From the NCBI GenBank assembly GCA_014378195.1, contig JACMOC010000037.1, positions 1 to 64,000 on the forward strand: DNA of 64,000 bases, read 5' to 3'. Source of the stretch: Oligoflexus sp. (GTDB taxonomy: Bacteria; Bdellovibrionota_B; Oligoflexia; Oligoflexales; Oligoflexaceae). Under the pieces are notes generated by a model. That model did no database searches, was not told the DNA's origin, and was given only the letters and a program-made list of their open reading frames with translations. The position numbers and the translations under genes are program-made. Positions within the stretch are counted from its first letter, which is position 1; the number at the start of each line of letters is the position of its first letter. Of the stretch, positions 26,448-35,127 are shown one piece after another.

Positions 26448-26779
26448 CTTATTCCCATTCCTGGAATCAACAATTTTTATAGCGATTTTAGGTCATCATT
26501 TGTTTAAACGTGCGACGGGTGAATCGCGCGCGACTCAAACCCTGAATGAGGGGGTATATAGCCTCAGTTTCCGCTTGGCAAAGCCTGAATGGTAGCATAG
26601 GCATTTTTTCTTAACAAGGCCGCACCCTGTCGAAAAAGAGTATTGTTTATCCCTTTCAATAATCCAGAAAGGGAGTCCGCCACATGTTTGTTTATTGCAG
26701 GCTGACTATGCTAAACTGTAGCATTAACACGTCCCACAGATCAGCCTCGGGCTCCTCAGAAACCCGTTTGGAGTAAGTT
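26448..26779. other. 332-bp divergent intergenic region
   Basis: Lies between the TetR gene (-) and the outer-membrane protein gene (+). It contains GTTTAAAC (26502-26509), the near-palindrome at 26521-26536, and a CCCTTTC / GAAAGGG hairpin (26651-26673). A 30-codon frame from about 26683 lacks support. No clean -35/-10 pair was found. Confidence 0.6.
26521..26536. promoter_or_regulatory. Near-palindrome, candidate TetR operator
   Basis: GAATCGCGCGCGACTC is symmetric except for one position per half; the centre TCGCGCGCGA is fully palindromic. It lies 74 bases upstream of the TetR start in the divergent promoter region, a typical place for a TetR operator. Confidence 0.3.
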
Positions 26780-27898
26780 ATGCGTTGGCTAAAGCCTGCC
26801 ATATTTGCCACGACTTCGGTTGTGTCTTTCTCTGCCTCGATGCCTTCCTTACACGCAAGCCAGGCGAGTCAGCCGTGGACCCATTACGGATTAAGACCCT
26901 TGGGCATGGGAAACGCCTATGTGGCGGTTGCCGATGACTTCAATGCTCTTTTCTATAACCCGGCCGGTTTAGCGAGGCTGAAAACTTGGGATGGCGAACT
27001 GCTCAACCCAGCTATCACTGCGACGAAAAACGTTAACGGACTGGTCAAGGATGCGAAGAATTTAAAAAGCGGGTCAACCTCGGATACTCTTAATCTTGTT
27101 GAAAAAAATACGGGCGAAAACTTCGATGTGGGTCTGTCTCTGACGCCTCACCTTATTTTTCCCAACTTCGGAATCGGCCTAGGCCTTGACGTCTCCGCGC
27201 AGTCGCAATTTCATCGTGATGTGACGGTTGATCTTGATGCCGGTGTGCGGGCCGTACTCCCTATCGCTATCGCCAAAAGTTTCTTTGACGATCGTTTGTC
27301 GATCGGTGTTGGCATAAAAGTTCGGGCCCGTGTCGGCATAGATCAAAACTTCAGCATGGACGACATCGCTGCCTTCCAATCGGCGAGCCAGACGAATACC
27401 AGCGGCAAAAAACTCGATGATTACGTAAAGGCCGGTACTGGCTATGGTGGTGACATCGGTATGCTCTTCACACCTCAAAAGCAATACGAGCCAACCCTAG
27501 GTCTAAGCGTCACGGATATCGGTGGAACGCCCTACAAACAATATAAAGTCAAAGACAGCACCTTGGGGGCGCCTCCTATTCAGCTTCCCAGCGTCAACGT
27601 GGGTTTAAGCGCAAAACCAATTCAAGGGAGCTGGTATTACCTCATGACCGCTGTCGACATGCATTCCATCAACCAACCTTATTCTTTCTCTAAAAAATTC
27701 AACCTTGGGGTTGAAGGTGGACTCGGCAATATCCTCAAAATTCAAACCGGTGTTTATCAGGGTTATTACACTGCAGGTGTGCAATTTGATGTGGGTCTCT
27801 TCAACCTTCGGCTCGTTACCTATGCTGAAGAACTTGGAAATACAGCAGGCTTCAAAGAAGACCGCCGTATCGCAGCTCAGTTGAAGTTCATCCTCTAG
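26780..27898 (+). CDS. Outer-membrane beta-barrel protein (FadL / TraF-like family)
   Basis: 372 residues with a signal peptide (about 1-26, ending SLHASQA). The mature N-terminus has GLRPLGMGNAYVAVADDFNA and LFYNPAGLA, the hallmark of FadL / UPF0164 / PorV-type barrels, where the LGMGNA..A..D...YNPA motif forms the plug region. Alternating hydrophobic strands follow, and the protein ends RRIAAQLKFIL, a plausible barrel end. In this family functions include hydrophobic substrate uptake and secretion-shuttle roles; the substrate is unknown. Ribosome-binding site GGAG is 6 bases before ATG. It is followed closely by another barrel protein and a lipoprotein on the same strand. Confidence 0.8.
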   Translation: MRWLKPAIFATTSVVSFSASMPSLHASQASQPWTHYGLRPLGMGNAYVAVADDFNALFYNPAGLARLKTWDGELLNPAITATKNVNGLVKDAKNLKSGSTSDTLNLVEKNTGENFDVGLSLTPHLIFPNFGIGLGLDVSAQSQFHRDVTVDLDAGVRAVLPIAIAKSFFDDRLSIGVGIKVRARVGIDQNFSMDDIAAFQSASQTNTSGKKLDDYVKAGTGYGGDIGMLFTPQKQYEPTLGLSVTDIGGTPYKQYKVKDSTLGAPPIQLPSVNVGLSAKPIQGSWYYLMTAVDMHSINQPYSFSKKFNLGVEGGLGNILKIQTGVYQGYYTAGVQFDVGLFNLRLVTYAEELGNTAGFKEDRRIAAQLKFIL

Positions 27899-27937
27899 TA
27901 CATGAAACAAAACACCTTGAATTGAGGGACAGACGAT

Positions 27938-28708
27938 ATGAAGTGGTTGGCGAGTGCACTGATAGCGAGCGTGTTACTACCTTCAGTCTTGCAGGCGAAG
28001 GGTCTTGATAAGTTAGGTCCCGAGACCGAAGAAACCGAAGCCGATAAAAAGGACGGCGAAGGTATCGATAAAGCCGGGCATGAACATAACGTCAAATCGG
28101 GTGACGGTAAGGACGTTAAAGGAAGTGGCAAAGACGAGGAAGACGGTGATAAGGAAAAGGCCAAGACTGACGCCAAACCAGTCGAAGTTAAAAAGCCTGA
28201 AGTCCCTGTCGAGCCTGGTTTTCAGCAGGCTTACCTCGGTACAAGTTTGTCCATAATCGGCGTCAGCGGTTCAACTGGAACTTGGCATAGTTCCACGACA
28301 GGCGACCTCGAAGGTGGCTACAGGCTTCTCAAGGGTTATCAGGGACGCTGGGATGTGTATGGCACAATTCGTTATCGACCCGCTGACCTTACGGTGGAAA
28401 AGAATCAAAGAGCTTATCGCGGCATATCAGAAACTTACCTGTTTGGCGCCAAAGCTCAGACAGAGATAAGACCCAAACTTTTCGCTGTCGCGAGCGCCGA
28501 ATTGGGCCGCAGTAAAGCCGCTCTTTACCCTATCGATGGTGAGGGCGGAGTCGACGGAGAGCTTGAAAAATCGGGAGTTGATCTCAGTCTTGGAGGTGGG
28601 GTATCTTACCTTGTCCTCGACAAAATAGCCCTCGGAACGCAAATTCATCTGGGCTTAGGCGTTATCAAATCCACCCAATTTGGCGTGGATCTTCGCTTCC
28701 TTCTCTAA
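27938..28708 (+). CDS. Secreted protein with Lys/Asp/Glu-rich linker and beta-barrel-like domain
   Basis: 256 residues. A signal peptide (about 1-20, MKWLASALIASVLLPSVLQA) is followed by about 65 residues of highly charged low-complexity sequence (K, E, D and G dominate). From about residue 95 the pattern is amphipathic strands (QQAYLGTSLSIIGVSGSTGT, GYRLLKGYQGRWDVYGTIRYRP), ending in FGVDLRFLL with the C-terminal aromatic/hydrophobic residue expected of outer-membrane barrels. It is probably an outer-membrane protein with a periplasmic linker that may contact peptidoglycan (inference). No family is recognised. It starts 39 bases after the upstream barrel gene. Confidence 0.7.
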   Translation: MKWLASALIASVLLPSVLQAKGLDKLGPETEETEADKKDGEGIDKAGHEHNVKSGDGKDVKGSGKDEEDGDKEKAKTDAKPVEVKKPEVPVEPGFQQAYLGTSLSIIGVSGSTGTWHSSTTGDLEGGYRLLKGYQGRWDVYGTIRYRPADLTVEKNQRAYRGISETYLFGAKAQTEIRPKLFAVASAELGRSKAALYPIDGEGGVDGELEKSGVDLSLGGGVSYLVLDKIALGTQIHLGLGVIKSTQFGVDLRFLL

Positions 28709-28727
28709 AAAGCCTGGAGATAAGATA

Positions 28728-30308
28728 ATGGCAGAGTCTCCGCATTTCCCTCATGCACTTTCCGCTGGGAAAGCGCTCGGAAACAGGGGGCTTTTCGCGT
28801 GCAGTTTGCTCCTCTTTGCGCTGAATGGCTGCAAAATGAAGGAGAAAACCGGGGAACTTCTGGTACGCGCACCCAGTCCGGGTAATTTTGAGATTTATCG
28901 GATTGAATCCGAAGAACCACTGCAGTTTATCTCCGAACAGGTTGGCTCTTTTAACGAAGCGCTTAAGCTTGCGGCCGGTCATTATCTTATCCTCGCTGAT
29001 TGCAGTTATGAAAATGTGATACTTCGCCCCGGCGAAAACCGCACGCTCATCGCCCATCAAGTCATTTTCAATCCACCTGTTCCGCCTGAGCCAACCGATA
29101 GTTTTTCGGTCCAGTGCAATCGTTTTTCCAAAACCAAATCACGTCAGCAGTTTTCTAACCGCTATATGTTCAACATACTGCGCGGGACCCGGGATTTGCT
29201 AGTCGGCATGGTCCCGATGCAGATCAAGTTCGATGCCGTTGCCGATCATGACAGCCCGCAGGTTCTGAGCTATAACCTCTCGGGGATGCGCGTCAGTGCC
29301 TATGAAGGTATGAAACCAAAGACCAGTTACTTCATTTCGCCAATTAACGGACTCCTGTCAGTTACTGAAACTCAGGAATTTGGTCACTGGCAGTTTCTCC
29401 TGCCTGGACATTACAGGCTGGAAGTTAATGGAACGAGTTTGGACATCGATCTCAAAGAGAGCGAGCAGCACGAAGTGAAGCCCGCGTTTTTGAAAGTAGG
29501 CGTGTCAGAAAGCGTGAACCTTTCCACATCGTCCAATATTCTCGGCACGCCCTCGTACGTAGAATTGAATCAAGGCCATTGGCTTGATCTCAATGAGATG
29601 TATCCGGTGCTGCCGGGCACAGCCACTCTGAAAATGAACGGCTCCCTGCGTGAACATACGATCGATCTTGTTGAGGGTGAGTTGACTGATAAGAAGGTTC
29701 GTTCGGTCCTCGTCGATCTCGATTGTTCGCCTTGGGATTGGTCCTGTTTAGGTAGCAAAGATGTTTACCTTTATGAGACGGACAAACCTTATCCCTTCGC
29801 GCAAGGCATCACCGACGTCCCGCTGCTCTTTTTTGAAGACGACGCTTGGGTTAGTTTACAGGGCTCTCGCGACATACGCATGAAGATCACTGGAGCTCAG
29901 GACTCGACTTATAAGGTTGGTCGATTGCGACTGATTCCTAAACAATTTCATAGACATGGACAGATTACCGACCTGTCTCGCATCGAGGCCTCTGGCTTTC
30001 CTTCGGTCGGTAAATCTCTCGACCTTTCCGTCGAAGACGAAACCGAAATGCCTCTGATCGTCGGCCGTTATTATCTCGGTCAGTACAACTCCAATACGGC
30101 GAACGACGGCGATCGACGTGCGGCCCGCATACCTTTGCAGGTTGCGAGTTCGGACGTACAGGAAGTTCCGTTTACGGTGTTTGTTTCTGAGAAAAAGCTG
30201 AAGATGATCCGTGACAAACAACAATTGACCAAAAAACGTAAAATCGAAGAGAAGTATCGCCTCACTCAGTGGCGATACCGCTCTATCGTTCCGTCAAAGG
30301 TCAACTGA
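28728..30308 (+). CDS. Large putative lipoprotein of unknown function
   Basis: 526 residues from the ATG at 28728, which has GGAGATA upstream; the open frame begins 48 bases earlier but inside the previous gene. Residues about 1-34 form an unusually long n-region and hydrophobic core ending in the lipobox ALNGC, so the mature protein would be lipidated at about Cys34. The rest looks like beta-rich repeats (HYLILADCSYENVILRPGEN; GHYRLEVNGTSLDIDL) of Ig or carboxypeptidase-regulatory style. No enzyme motif was found. The 3' end overlaps the convergent recN stop by 15 bases. Confidence 0.75.
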   Translation: MAESPHFPHALSAGKALGNRGLFACSLLLFALNGCKMKEKTGELLVRAPSPGNFEIYRIESEEPLQFISEQVGSFNEALKLAAGHYLILADCSYENVILRPGENRTLIAHQVIFNPPVPPEPTDSFSVQCNRFSKTKSRQQFSNRYMFNILRGTRDLLVGMVPMQIKFDAVADHDSPQVLSYNLSGMRVSAYEGMKPKTSYFISPINGLLSVTETQEFGHWQFLLPGHYRLEVNGTSLDIDLKESEQHEVKPAFLKVGVSESVNLSTSSNILGTPSYVELNQGHWLDLNEMYPVLPGTATLKMNGSLREHTIDLVEGELTDKKVRSVLVDLDCSPWDWSCLGSKDVYLYETDKPYPFAQGITDVPLLFFEDDAWVSLQGSRDIRMKITGAQDSTYKVGRLRLIPKQFHRHGQITDLSRIEASGFPSVGKSLDLSVEDETEMPLIVGRYYLGQYNSNTANDGDRRAARIPLQVASSDVQEVPFTVFVSEKKLKMIRDKQQLTKKRKIEEKYRLTQWRYRSIVPSKVN

Positions 30309-32090
30309 CGCCTCCTCGTGTCGCTGAGCAGCCGAAATCAGCTGTCTCGCGTTCTGAAGGCTGCTCGACGTCACCTTCATTCCAGACAACAGTCGAGCGA
30401 TCTCAGCTTCACTCTGGGGGCCATCCAGTCGGAAAATATGAGATTCTGTCGAGCCCTTCTTCTGCATCTTCTCAACTTTAAAATGCGCATCCCCATAAGC
30501 AGCGACCTGCGCTAAGTGGGAGATGCAAATCACTTGGAACCCTTCTGCCAGGCCTTTGAGCTTGCTCCCTACGATATCCGCCGTATGGCCGGATATTCCG
30601 GTATCGATCTCATCGAAGACCATCACACAGGTATTTGCACCCGCTGACAGGATCTTTTTGAAACCAAGCATAATACGCGAAATCTCCCCACCCGAGGCAA
30701 CCTTAGCCAGGGGCCTAAAGCCCTCGCCTGGGTTGGCAGCCAAGAGAAACTGGCCTTTTTCTCGACCCAATCGCGCATTCTCGCTAAGGATATCCACACA
30801 TCGGGCCCAGTTCTTTTTCGTCTCCTCATTGAAGTCCAAAAGATCAAGATCCGGTATGGTCTGCCGAACCGCTTGAAAATCAAAATTAATCTTCGCCCCG
30901 GACATATTAAGATCGTGAAGTTCGCCCTCGATCTTTTTGCTTGCCTGAGCGGCTGCCTTCTGGCGCGCAGCACTCAACTGTCGACTGGATTTATCGATCT
31001 CTTGCAGCTGTTTCAGAAGATCTTTGATCTTCAAAGACAGCTCATCGGGGGCATCCCTGACTGAGGAGAGTTCGGTATCGAGCCGGTTATATTCGGTCAT
31101 CAATTCATCTATCGTACGCACGCCGAGTTTTCGGAACAAACGTTGATATTCGGCCAAACGGCTTTCGTAAGCTTCCAGATCGTCTTCGCTGAGATCCTGA
31201 TCATCAACAATGCGCCCCAGGTGATAACTTAACTCATCAAAAACACTACTTGTATCCCGCAATTGATCAAGCACTACGGTCATCTCCGCATTGCCTTTGA
31301 TGAGTTTGGAGCTTTCGCTCAAACGAAGAATATCACGTACCGCGGCGCTCAAGGATTTGCCGTTATACGATTCATCCTGGATTACTTGAAGCTGCTGCAG
31401 AACCTTTTGTTCCTGCATAAACTGCTGCGCTTCTGCGCAAATCCTAGTGATGTCGAGATAGTTTTCCAGGCTCGGCTCAAAGTCTTCGAGCTCTTTAAAA
31501 CGAAATTGCAAATAATCCTGCTCACGCCGGCGTGCGAGAAACTGTTCCAGTTGTTTGCGAATCTCCTGATAAAGCACAAGCGCCTGGCTCATCGATTGGA
31601 CAACGGTCTGACGGAGTTGCGGTTTCTCAAGGAACTGATCGATGTAATCGATATGCGTCGAGGGGTCCAACATTCGGTGATTTTCGTGCTGGCCATAAAT
31701 ATCGATGAGGTTTTGCCCGAGCTCCTTCAGCGTTGTCTGGGTAATAGCCTGATCGTTCATCCACGCCTGCGATCGATTTTTGCTGGTGATTTCACGGCGC
31801 AAAATGATCTCGGTCAAGTCATGATCATCGTGCCACAGGCCATTTTCGTTGAGATATTCCACGGCTGGATGAGTCCTGGGAAGCAGAAAGCGCGCGGAAA
31901 CAAAGGCCTTATCGAAACCATGACGAATCACCTCCGCGTCGGCCTTGGCACCAAGGAGTATATGTAGTGCCTTGATAAGGATAGATTTTCCCGCGCCGGT
32001 CTCGCCCGTAATCACATTAAGGCGGGGTGAAAAATCGATGTGGAGTTCTTCTATAATCGCAAGACCACGAATCGTAAGTTGAGTGATCAT
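30294..32090 (-). CDS. recN: DNA repair protein RecN (SMC-like)
   Basis: 598 residues, slightly longer than the usual 550. RecN is an SMC-type ATPase that helps double-strand-break repair by bridging DNA. Walker A is GETGAGKS (about 30-37, after LNVIT), the long coiled-coil centre (about 160-400) is interrupted by a short hinge region, the ABC signature is ASGGEISRIML and Walker B is CVMVFDEIDTGISG. The terminal helices are K/Q-rich. Its 3' end overlaps the convergent lipoprotein gene by 15 bases, so transcription runs toward each other there. Confidence 0.96.
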   Translation of the reverse strand: MITQLTIRGLAIIEELHIDFSPRLNVITGETGAGKSILIKALHILLGAKADAEVIRHGFDKAFVSARFLLPRTHPAVEYLNENGLWHDDHDLTEIILRREITSKNRSQAWMNDQAITQTTLKELGQNLIDIYGQHENHRMLDPSTHIDYIDQFLEKPQLRQTVVQSMSQALVLYQEIRKQLEQFLARRREQDYLQFRFKELEDFEPSLENYLDITRICAEAQQFMQEQKVLQQLQVIQDESYNGKSLSAAVRDILRLSESSKLIKGNAEMTVVLDQLRDTSSVFDELSYHLGRIVDDQDLSEDDLEAYESRLAEYQRLFRKLGVRTIDELMTEYNRLDTELSSVRDAPDELSLKIKDLLKQLQEIDKSSRQLSAARQKAAAQASKKIEGELHDLNMSGAKINFDFQAVRQTIPDLDLLDFNEETKKNWARCVDILSENARLGREKGQFLLAANPGEGFRPLAKVASGGEISRIMLGFKKILSAGANTCVMVFDEIDTGISGHTADIVGSKLKGLAEGFQVICISHLAQVAAYGDAHFKVEKMQKKGSTESHIFRLDGPQSEAEIARLLSGMKVTSSSLQNARQLISAAQRHEEASVDL

Positions 32091-32350
32091 CGTTTTATTA
32101 TCCCTCTAAAGAGCGACAAGTATGAGAAAGTCCGCGTCCGCCAAAATTTCAGAGATAACCTGGGGCTGCATAAAGGACGTTAACACGAGCTGCGCTGCGC
32201 AATCCAGATACATATTTATGGTGGATAAGTATGGTTAGAAAATGTCAGTGTGAGGGACGGTTGGTGTTCGGGGGATCTTTTTAATTCAATGGAAATGACC
32301 CATTGGAAATTCGTGAGAAAAATTGGAGGGACTTTTGGCGGTTAAAAGTC

Positions 32351-32425
<75 letters not shown>

Positions 32426-32501
32426 TTTGTTCACTCTAAGAAACCTAAAGGGGAACAGGTGTTAAATCAACTCTAATTTCGGGACAAGAAAAATCAGCAA
32501 T

Positions 32502-32529
32502 AAAAAAAGCCCTACTTTACAGTAGAGCT
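32502..32529 (-). terminator. Terminator of the tRNA-Lys/tRNA-Glu unit
   Basis: AGCTCTACT (32521-32529 on the minus strand) pairs with AGTAGGGCT (32509-32517) with one G-U pair, followed by seven T residues. It closes the tRNA-Lys - tRNA-Glu transcript; tRNA-Thr lies beyond it and so has its own unit or reads through. Confidence 0.75.
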
Positions 32530-32551
32530 TTTTGAACGCTCACTAAAAAAG

Positions 32552-32628
32552 TGGCGTCCCCAGGGGGATTCGAACCCCCGTCGCCGCCGTGAAAGGGCGG
32601 TGTCCTGGGCCGACTAGACGATAGGGAC
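32552..32628 (-). tRNA. tRNA-Glu (anticodon TTC)
   Basis: Cloverleaf on the minus strand: acceptor GTCCCTA / TGGGGAC, anticodon stem CCGCC/GGCGG with loop CTTTCAC, T-loop GGTTCGAATCC, discriminator G, CCA encoded (32552-32554). Anticodon TTC reads GAA/GAG. Confidence 0.95.
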
Positions 32629-32644
32629 GTAAAAAATGTAGAAG

Positions 32645-32717
32645 TGAGCCCTGATGGACTCGAACCATCGACCCGTACATTAAAAGTGTACTGCTCTACC
32701 AACTGAGCTAAGAGCCC
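32645..32717 (-). tRNA. tRNA-Lys (anticodon TTT)
   Basis: Cloverleaf on the minus strand: acceptor GGGCTCT / AGGGCTC, D-arm AGCTCAGTTGGTAGAGC, anticodon stem GTACA/TGTAC with loop CTTTTAA, T-loop GGTTCGAGTCC, discriminator A. The CCA is not encoded (next bases are CTT), unlike the other two tRNAs here, so it needs CCA-adding enzyme. Confidence 0.93.
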
Positions 32718-32905
32718 CTACATGTCCTCTGGCTTTCGCCCTTTGGAAATAAAGATCTACAGTTGAGTGTATTGAGTGTCAACTTTTTTTTGGAAGAAAA
32801 TACAGTTCTTACTTGGATTGATTTTTTAGGGTCCTTCTTCTAGTATGAACCCGACCGTACCAGACCATACGGGCTTACTTCGTTTCGAAAGGTGGATTCT
32901 CTTCT

Positions 32906-33223
32906 ATGACAGTCATTAAGCGTAGTCGCGCCAATACAAGCCAAGACCTGGCCGCCGCAATTGAGAAGCTCTGCCCTATGTTGGAAAGCCAAAAAGAATA
33001 CGACGCCGTCGCCGATCTTAAAGTCGCTTCGGACACTATAAAAAACGCCGTCGAAGGCTCCAAAGAGCACAAAGCCGCTGTTGATACAGTTATCGATGCC
33101 TTTGAAGGGGACCACGAATTGATGGCTTATACTCATCAACGCGATACCGATCAATGGACTGAAGTCGAAGAATTGTCTCATCAGAGCGCACGCGTACTCA
33201 ACCTCGCACGCCGCCTTCGCTGA
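32906..33223 (+). CDS. Small helical protein of unknown function
   Basis: 105 residues, rich in Ala, Glu, Asp and Lys, predicted almost entirely helical (AAAIEKLCPMLESQKEYDAV, ADLKVASDTIKNAVEG, WTEVEELSHQSARVLNLARRL). No signal peptide, TM helix or metal site. AAAGGTGG lies about 10 bases before the ATG. I do not recognise a family. It precedes the R3H protein gene by 82 bases on the same strand and may share its transcript. Confidence 0.6.
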   Translation: MTVIKRSRANTSQDLAAAIEKLCPMLESQKEYDAVADLKVASDTIKNAVEGSKEHKAAVDTVIDAFEGDHELMAYTHQRDTDQWTEVEELSHQSARVLNLARRLR

Positions 33224-33304
33224 GCCACGGTCCCATGAATGATTTGGGCTCTTGTCTTTCCGACGCACAGAGCCTGATCACTTGCACACATCAAGGGTGA
33301 CACC

Positions 33305-34342
33305 ATTAATACTTTACCTCCGCAACAACAGTCTTCGCTCAAGATCGATTATTTTCTGTATTCGTGTTTTGAGTTTGAACAGACCTGCAAAGCCTTCCCG
33401 GCCCAGGCTCTCGGGCCACAAAGATGGCCGGAAACCAAACTGTTTATCGAAGGTCAGCGCACGAGCTTTGAAGATCTCGGCACTCTCCAGGAACAACTTG
33501 AAGCTTCGCTGCGTTGGTATACCAATGAATATCCTCAACTGCTGAATGACCATAAAATCGAGATGGAAAACCTCGGCGCTATTGCAGCAGCCTGCGTTTA
33601 TTTCGGTCTCGACATTCGCATTCTCGCCAGCAAAGATTCCAACGCACTCGAAGCGCTGAGCAGCGACAACAACGGCCTTTGGGCGGAAATGGATCGCATC
33701 GTCGAAGCCACTGCGCCTAACTTCGCCAGCTACATCAACGCTTATCTGCGCTGGGTCTACGTTAAGACCGAAGAAAAATATTGGGAAGCGGGCAGTCGCC
33801 CTCCAGTCGGTCGTTACACACCGGGCGCCCGTAATCGTCGTCCTTTCAGCGGTTCGTCCGGAAGTTCTGGTCCTCGTCGGAGTGGCCCAAGCGGAGGTGG
33901 TCGTCCAAGCGGCGATAGAGATCGCGGCCCTCGTCGCGACGCGGGTGACAAAGATCGTGACCGTGGTCCTCGACCTCAAGGTGGTGGCGGACGCGACGCA
34001 GCAGCTCCCGGCAGCAGTAGCGGAAGCAGCGAAGGTCGCAGCCGTAGACCGTCTTCAGGAGGCCCAAGAGGCGGACGTGATAACGGTCCAAGACCGGAAA
34101 GCATCACATCTCATGCCGATCAGGAACAGGCCGCTTTGGAATCGGTTCAAAGAGCGATTTCGCATCTTAAAGCCGACGCTAACCTGAGTGAAATAAGACT
34201 TGATCCTTCGAATTCCTTTTTCCGTCGTTTGCAGCATAAAAAGGCTGTTTTGGAAGGCTTTTTCTCGTTCTCGACGGGCGAAGGCAATGGCCGCTCCGTA
34301 GTTGTGACCCGCGATCAACCGGCTAACGAGGACGCGGAATGA
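33305..34342 (+). CDS. R3H-domain RNA-binding protein with RG/SG-rich linker; probable ATT start
   Basis: 345 residues if initiated at ATT 33305. The frame stays open from this ATT to the first ATG at 33563 (86 codons) with no ATG, GTG or TTG, and a stop at 33276 closes it upstream. AAGG lies about 8 bases before the ATT. The N-terminal part is a helical domain (KIDYFLYSCFEFEQTC; LQEQLEASLRWYTNEYPQLL). About 175-285 is a disordered Arg/Gly/Ser/Pro-rich segment (SSGSSGPRRSGPSGGGRPSG). The C-terminus is an R3H-like domain: FFRRLQHKKAVLE holds RxxxH, then STGEGNGRSVVV. R3H domains bind single-stranded nucleic acids, as in Jag/KhpB. Its stop overlaps the SDR start by four bases. Confidence 0.7.
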   Translation: MNTLPPQQQSSLKIDYFLYSCFEFEQTCKAFPAQALGPQRWPETKLFIEGQRTSFEDLGTLQEQLEASLRWYTNEYPQLLNDHKIEMENLGAIAAACVYFGLDIRILASKDSNALEALSSDNNGLWAEMDRIVEATAPNFASYINAYLRWVYVKTEEKYWEAGSRPPVGRYTPGARNRRPFSGSSGSSGPRRSGPSGGGRPSGDRDRGPRRDAGDKDRDRGPRPQGGGGRDAAAPGSSSGSSEGRSRRPSSGGPRGGRDNGPRPESITSHADQEQAALESVQRAISHLKADANLSEIRLDPSNSFFRRLQHKKAVLEGFFSFSTGEGNGRSVVVTRDQPANEDAE

Positions 34343-35094
34343 GTTCGATTGCGATCACCGGCGCATCCTCTGGCATCGGCAAAGCTATCGCTGAAGTTTA
34401 TGCGCGTAAAGGATTTGACCTGATTCTGGGCGCTCGGCGAACTGAAAAATTGGACGCCGTCGCGCAGGAACTCAAGTCCCTAGGCGCAAAATCCATCCAT
34501 TCCTTGAAGCTGGATGTTCGTTCCGACGAGTCGGTTTTGAAATGGACTGAAGCTGCTTTTAAAGCTTTTCCTAAGCTCGATATCCTTGTCAACAATGCCG
34601 GACTCGTCCTTGGTCGTGACACCGTCGAAACCGGAAGCATCGACGATTGGATGACCATCCTCGACACCAATGTTATGGGCGTTTTACGCCTTTGCCGGCA
34701 GTTTCTACCGAAGTTTCGCGAAAACGATCATGGCCACGTTGTGATGATAGGCTCCATTGCAGGCCATCAGGTCTACGAAGGTGGAAGCGTTTACTGTGCG
34801 AGCAAATTTGGAGTGAAAGCCATTGCGGAAACGCTTCGCCTTGAGCTTAACGGCACTCAAATTCGCGTGAGCTCCATCGATCCGGGAATGGTTGAGACCG
34901 AGTTTTCCGAGGTTCGGTTTAAAGGTGATAAAGAAAAAGCCAAAGCCGTCTATCAAGGCATGACGCCTTTATCAGCACACGATATTGCCGAGACGATCGA
35001 GTTTTGCACCTCGCGTCCTGCTCACGTAAATATCGATGATATTAGAATTATGCCGACCGCTCAGGCGAGTGCGACGAAGGTTCATCGCACTTGA
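34339..35094 (+). CDS. Short-chain dehydrogenase/reductase (YdfG-like)
   Basis: 251 residues, classical SDR length. TGASSGIG (7-14) is the cofactor loop and GARRTEK fits an NADP preference. NNAG, the catalytic Ser in MIGSIAGH, YCASK (Tyr-X3-Lys) and SIDPGMVETEFSEVRFKGD complete the pattern; the last is typical of the YdfG / L-allo-threonine / 3-hydroxypropionate reductase group. The exact substrate is not determined. It is translationally coupled to the R3H gene (ATGA). The next gene is convergent. Confidence 0.92.
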   Translation: MSSIAITGASSGIGKAIAEVYARKGFDLILGARRTEKLDAVAQELKSLGAKSIHSLKLDVRSDESVLKWTEAAFKAFPKLDILVNNAGLVLGRDTVETGSIDDWMTILDTNVMGVLRLCRQFLPKFRENDHGHVVMIGSIAGHQVYEGGSVYCASKFGVKAIAETLRLELNGTQIRVSSIDPGMVETEFSEVRFKGDKEKAKAVYQGMTPLSAHDIAETIEFCTSRPAHVNIDDIRIMPTAQASATKVHRT

Positions 35095-35127
35095 TTGGTC
35101 AGTTATTTCGAAGGGCTAACGCGAATC

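Noticed and set aside
26683..26775. Thirty-codon ORF before the outer-membrane protein gene
   Set aside because: No ribosome-binding site, no hydrophobic or repeated pattern, and it ends within the leader of the next gene.
31263..31967. 234-codon plus-strand frame
   Set aside because: It lies fully inside recN on the opposite strand; recN is a clear conserved gene.
32838..33268. 142-codon minus-strand frame
   Set aside because: It overlaps the small helical protein gene antisense and has no coding features.
33314..33979. 221-codon minus-strand frame rich in Thr/Arg
   Set aside because: It is the shadow of the R3H protein gene's Arg/Gly-rich linker; the composition mirrors that low-complexity segment.
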